DNA of 7,233 nt, taken from Euryarchaeota archaeon UBA258. Lineage in GTDB: Archaea; Thermoplasmatota; Poseidoniia; Poseidoniales; Poseidoniaceae. The stretch is from positions 1 through 7,233 of the forward strand of contig DAPR01000002.1 in assembly GCA_002502605.1 (NCBI GenBank), read 5' to 3'. Numbering within the stretch: position 1 is the first letter of the stretch; every line of letters begins with the position of its first letter. Below the pieces are notes generated by a model. That model had not been told where the DNA came from, ran no database searches, and worked only from the letters and a program-made list of their open reading frames with translations. A program made the translations under genes and the position numbers. Below, in pieces: positions 5,685-7,233 of this stretch.

Positions 5685-7233
5685 ATGCGTCGCTTATCCC
5701 CATTGACCCTTGTTGCCCTTTTGTTGCTACAAACCCTTGCTGTCGGCATGGCTGCTCCTGCGAGCGCAGCCTCCGCTCGGGGCGGACCAAGCGATGATTT
5801 CTTCGTGACCGGTATTTCGGTTGGAAACGCATCCAATGCCGCCGATGTTTGGGTTCAATCCGACGGAACAACCGTTGACTACATTTTCCAAGGTGAATCA
5901 ATCGAAGTGACAATGACAATTCAGCGTGGAGGCTCTTCCCTTCTCGCCAAAACGACCGATGCCATGTTGCAAATTGTCCACCCAATTGGTTTCGTGGTTG
6001 AGACCTACACGTGGAGCTCAGGCGATTTGAGCGGGGGCCAAGGCGATTCAGCATCTTTTGTTTGGACCGCAACTGATGCACATTCAATCCTTAACACCTC
6101 GACCAACGATCTATCAGGCGGCATGATTCTTCGTGCAATGACCGATAAGGACTCAAACGGTGACACGCTTAACGAAAACGACATGATGGAAATGTCAGTG
6201 CCTGTCGCCATTATGAGCGATGTCTTCGATGGCACTGTGGTCAATGGCGAGAACACCTTCATCCCCGGCCGCTATCCAGCCTCCGGTGGAAACGCTGAGG
6301 GCATCGGTTCTTGGCAAACTAATTCTGGTGGCGCAGTTGGAAGCGACCACTGGGCAAATTCTGCCGACTCCGACAGCAATTATCCATCAAGCGCTCATGA
6401 CCGATTGATTCACGGTTACTTCACAGGTCAGAACAACTGCGGTCAAGATAACATCGATGCAACCCTCGTGAATTATTACGGCATCAATGTCTGTCGAACG
6501 GTGTTCTACTCCAGCAATTATATCTCCACACAATTCCATATTCAGGCCTGGGGCAGTATGATGAATGGCGATACCGTCAACATTGAATTGTGGCGCAGCG
6601 GTGGAAATTTCTCAAACTATCAAGAATCGCTTCACTGGGACATCTCACAAGGGAACCCAAGCCAAGCACCTGGGCAATGGACCAACCTGAGTTGGGACCC
6701 TCAACCTGATTGGGCCTCCAACATCGATCCGATCACCGGAAACCCAGATTTGTTCTTAGGTGGGCAATCTTGGAGTATGGGACTCGTGCTTAACTCGGAT
6801 TCATCAGGAGCCTCTCAAGGCTTCCACGTTGATGACTTCATTCAATTTGGTATCAGTAGGGTTGACGATTACACGCTGAGTGTCGATTGTAACAACCCAA
6901 CCAACGGGTACACCGCCCCGCCAAACGACTTGCTCATGCTTCGCTGTGATGTTACCAACAACGGGTACAAGCCCGCTTCAGTTCGACTTCAATCGAACGT
7001 GACCAACCTCACATGGATGGACCCGGCAATGCAGATGATCCGCATTGATGTGCCCAACAGCAACGACCACGACACAAATGTGTTGATGCCAGCCATCAAA
7101 GCTGGTGAAACGATTGAAGTTTGGGTGAACCTATCGATTCCCCCCGGCGCAGACGTTCAACAGCAGACATGGGGCGTATGGTTTACCGATGCAAGCAGTC
7201 AGAATGCTGGCGAGAAAGCCAGAATCAGCATGC
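5685..7233 (+). CDS. Large secreted surface protein, N-terminal 516 residues (runs off window)
   Basis: The reading frame is open from ATG 5685 to the window edge with no stop, so the protein is incomplete. It begins with a clear signal peptide (Met-Arg-Arg, Leu-rich core to about residue 20, probable cleavage after APASA, residue 28). Residues about 37-180 look like a CARDB/Ig-type beta module and contain a calcium-type loop DKDSNGDTLNEND at 154-166. Residues about 183-390 form a second beta-rich region with Cys252/Cys270 and the end motif GFHVDDFIQFGI, which resembles jelly-roll modules of secreted metalloproteases and adhesins. Residues about 391-516 (Cys402/Cys421, then SIPPGAD and WGVWFTD) resemble a CARDB/NEW3-type Ig repeat. 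Seven N-x-S/T sequons (N48, N137, N308, N334, N438, N441, N482) suggest glycosylation. No catalytic motif is visible in this part. In-frame GTG 5679 and TTG 5676 are alternative starts; ATG matches the Met-Arg-Arg start of the protease. A role in surface binding or adhesion is inference. Confidence 0.88.
   Translation, partial: MRRLSPLTLVALLLLQTLAVGMAAPASAASARGGPSDDFFVTGISVGNASNAADVWVQSDGTTVDYIFQGESIEVTMTIQRGGSSLLAKTTDAMLQIVHPIGFVVETYTWSSGDLSGGQGDSASFVWTATDAHSILNTSTNDLSGGMILRAMTDKDSNGDTLNENDMMEMSVPVAIMSDVFDGTVVNGENTFIPGRYPASGGNAEGIGSWQTNSGGAVGSDHWANSADSDSNYPSSAHDRLIHGYFTGQNNCGQDNIDATLVNYYGINVCRTVFYSSNYISTQFHIQAWGSMMNGDTVNIELWRSGGNFSNYQESLHWDISQGNPSQAPGQWTNLSWDPQPDWASNIDPITGNPDLFLGGQSWSMGLVLNSDSSGASQGFHVDDFIQFGISRVDDYTLSVDCNNPTNGYTAPPNDLLMLRCDVTNNGYKPASVRLQSNVTNLTWMDPAMQMIRIDVPNSNDHDTNVLMPAIKAGETIEVWVNLSIPPGADVQQQTWGVWFTDASSQNAGEKARISM

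Noticed and set aside
5683..6087. 134-codon minus-strand frame opposite the surface-protein gene
   Set aside because: The + strand frame has a clear signal peptide and stays open for 516 codons; the antisense product is basic and patternless.

Overview
The window looks like a stretch of archaeal genome, most likely a marine euryarchaeon of the Thermoplasmatota / Marine Group II (Poseidoniales) type. This is inferred from gene style, not from a marker gene: a secreted, membrane-anchored subtilisin-family protease; a very large secreted protein built from beta-rich modules with DxDxNG-type calcium loops; mostly weak or absent ribosome-binding sites; and a TATA-like element close to a start codon. 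All genes are on the + strand, coding density is high, and base composition looks near 50% G+C.

Layout: positions 119-2323 encode a cell-surface subtilase (family S8) with a signal peptide, a calcium-loop motif, a probable inhibitory propeptide, a complete Asp/His/Asn/Ser catalytic set, an Ig-like module, a C-terminal transmembrane anchor and an acidic cytoplasmic tail. Positions 2393-3544 encode a class I/II PLP-dependent aminotransferase with all expected active-site residues. It is followed without any gap by a small three-helix membrane protein with a zinc-ribbon-like cysteine cluster (3545-4138). After a short gap comes a polytopic membrane protein with an Ala/Thr-rich C-terminal region (4154-5581). 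These three genes are spaced like an operon. A 103-base intergenic stretch then carries a perfect 7-bp inverted repeat and a TATA-like element. From 5685 to the window edge runs the N-terminal 516 residues of a large secreted surface protein that continues beyond the window.

How the genes may work together is inference. The subtilase and the large surface protein are both exported, and both reading frames begin with the same nine bases (ATGCGTCGC, Met-Arg-Arg). A protein-degrading, amino-acid-using lifestyle would connect surface proteolysis with the aminotransferase, but nothing in the sequence proves a functional link. The two membrane proteins downstream of the aminotransferase are not recognised and are the least explained genes here. 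No RNA genes, mobile elements or CRISPR arrays were found.
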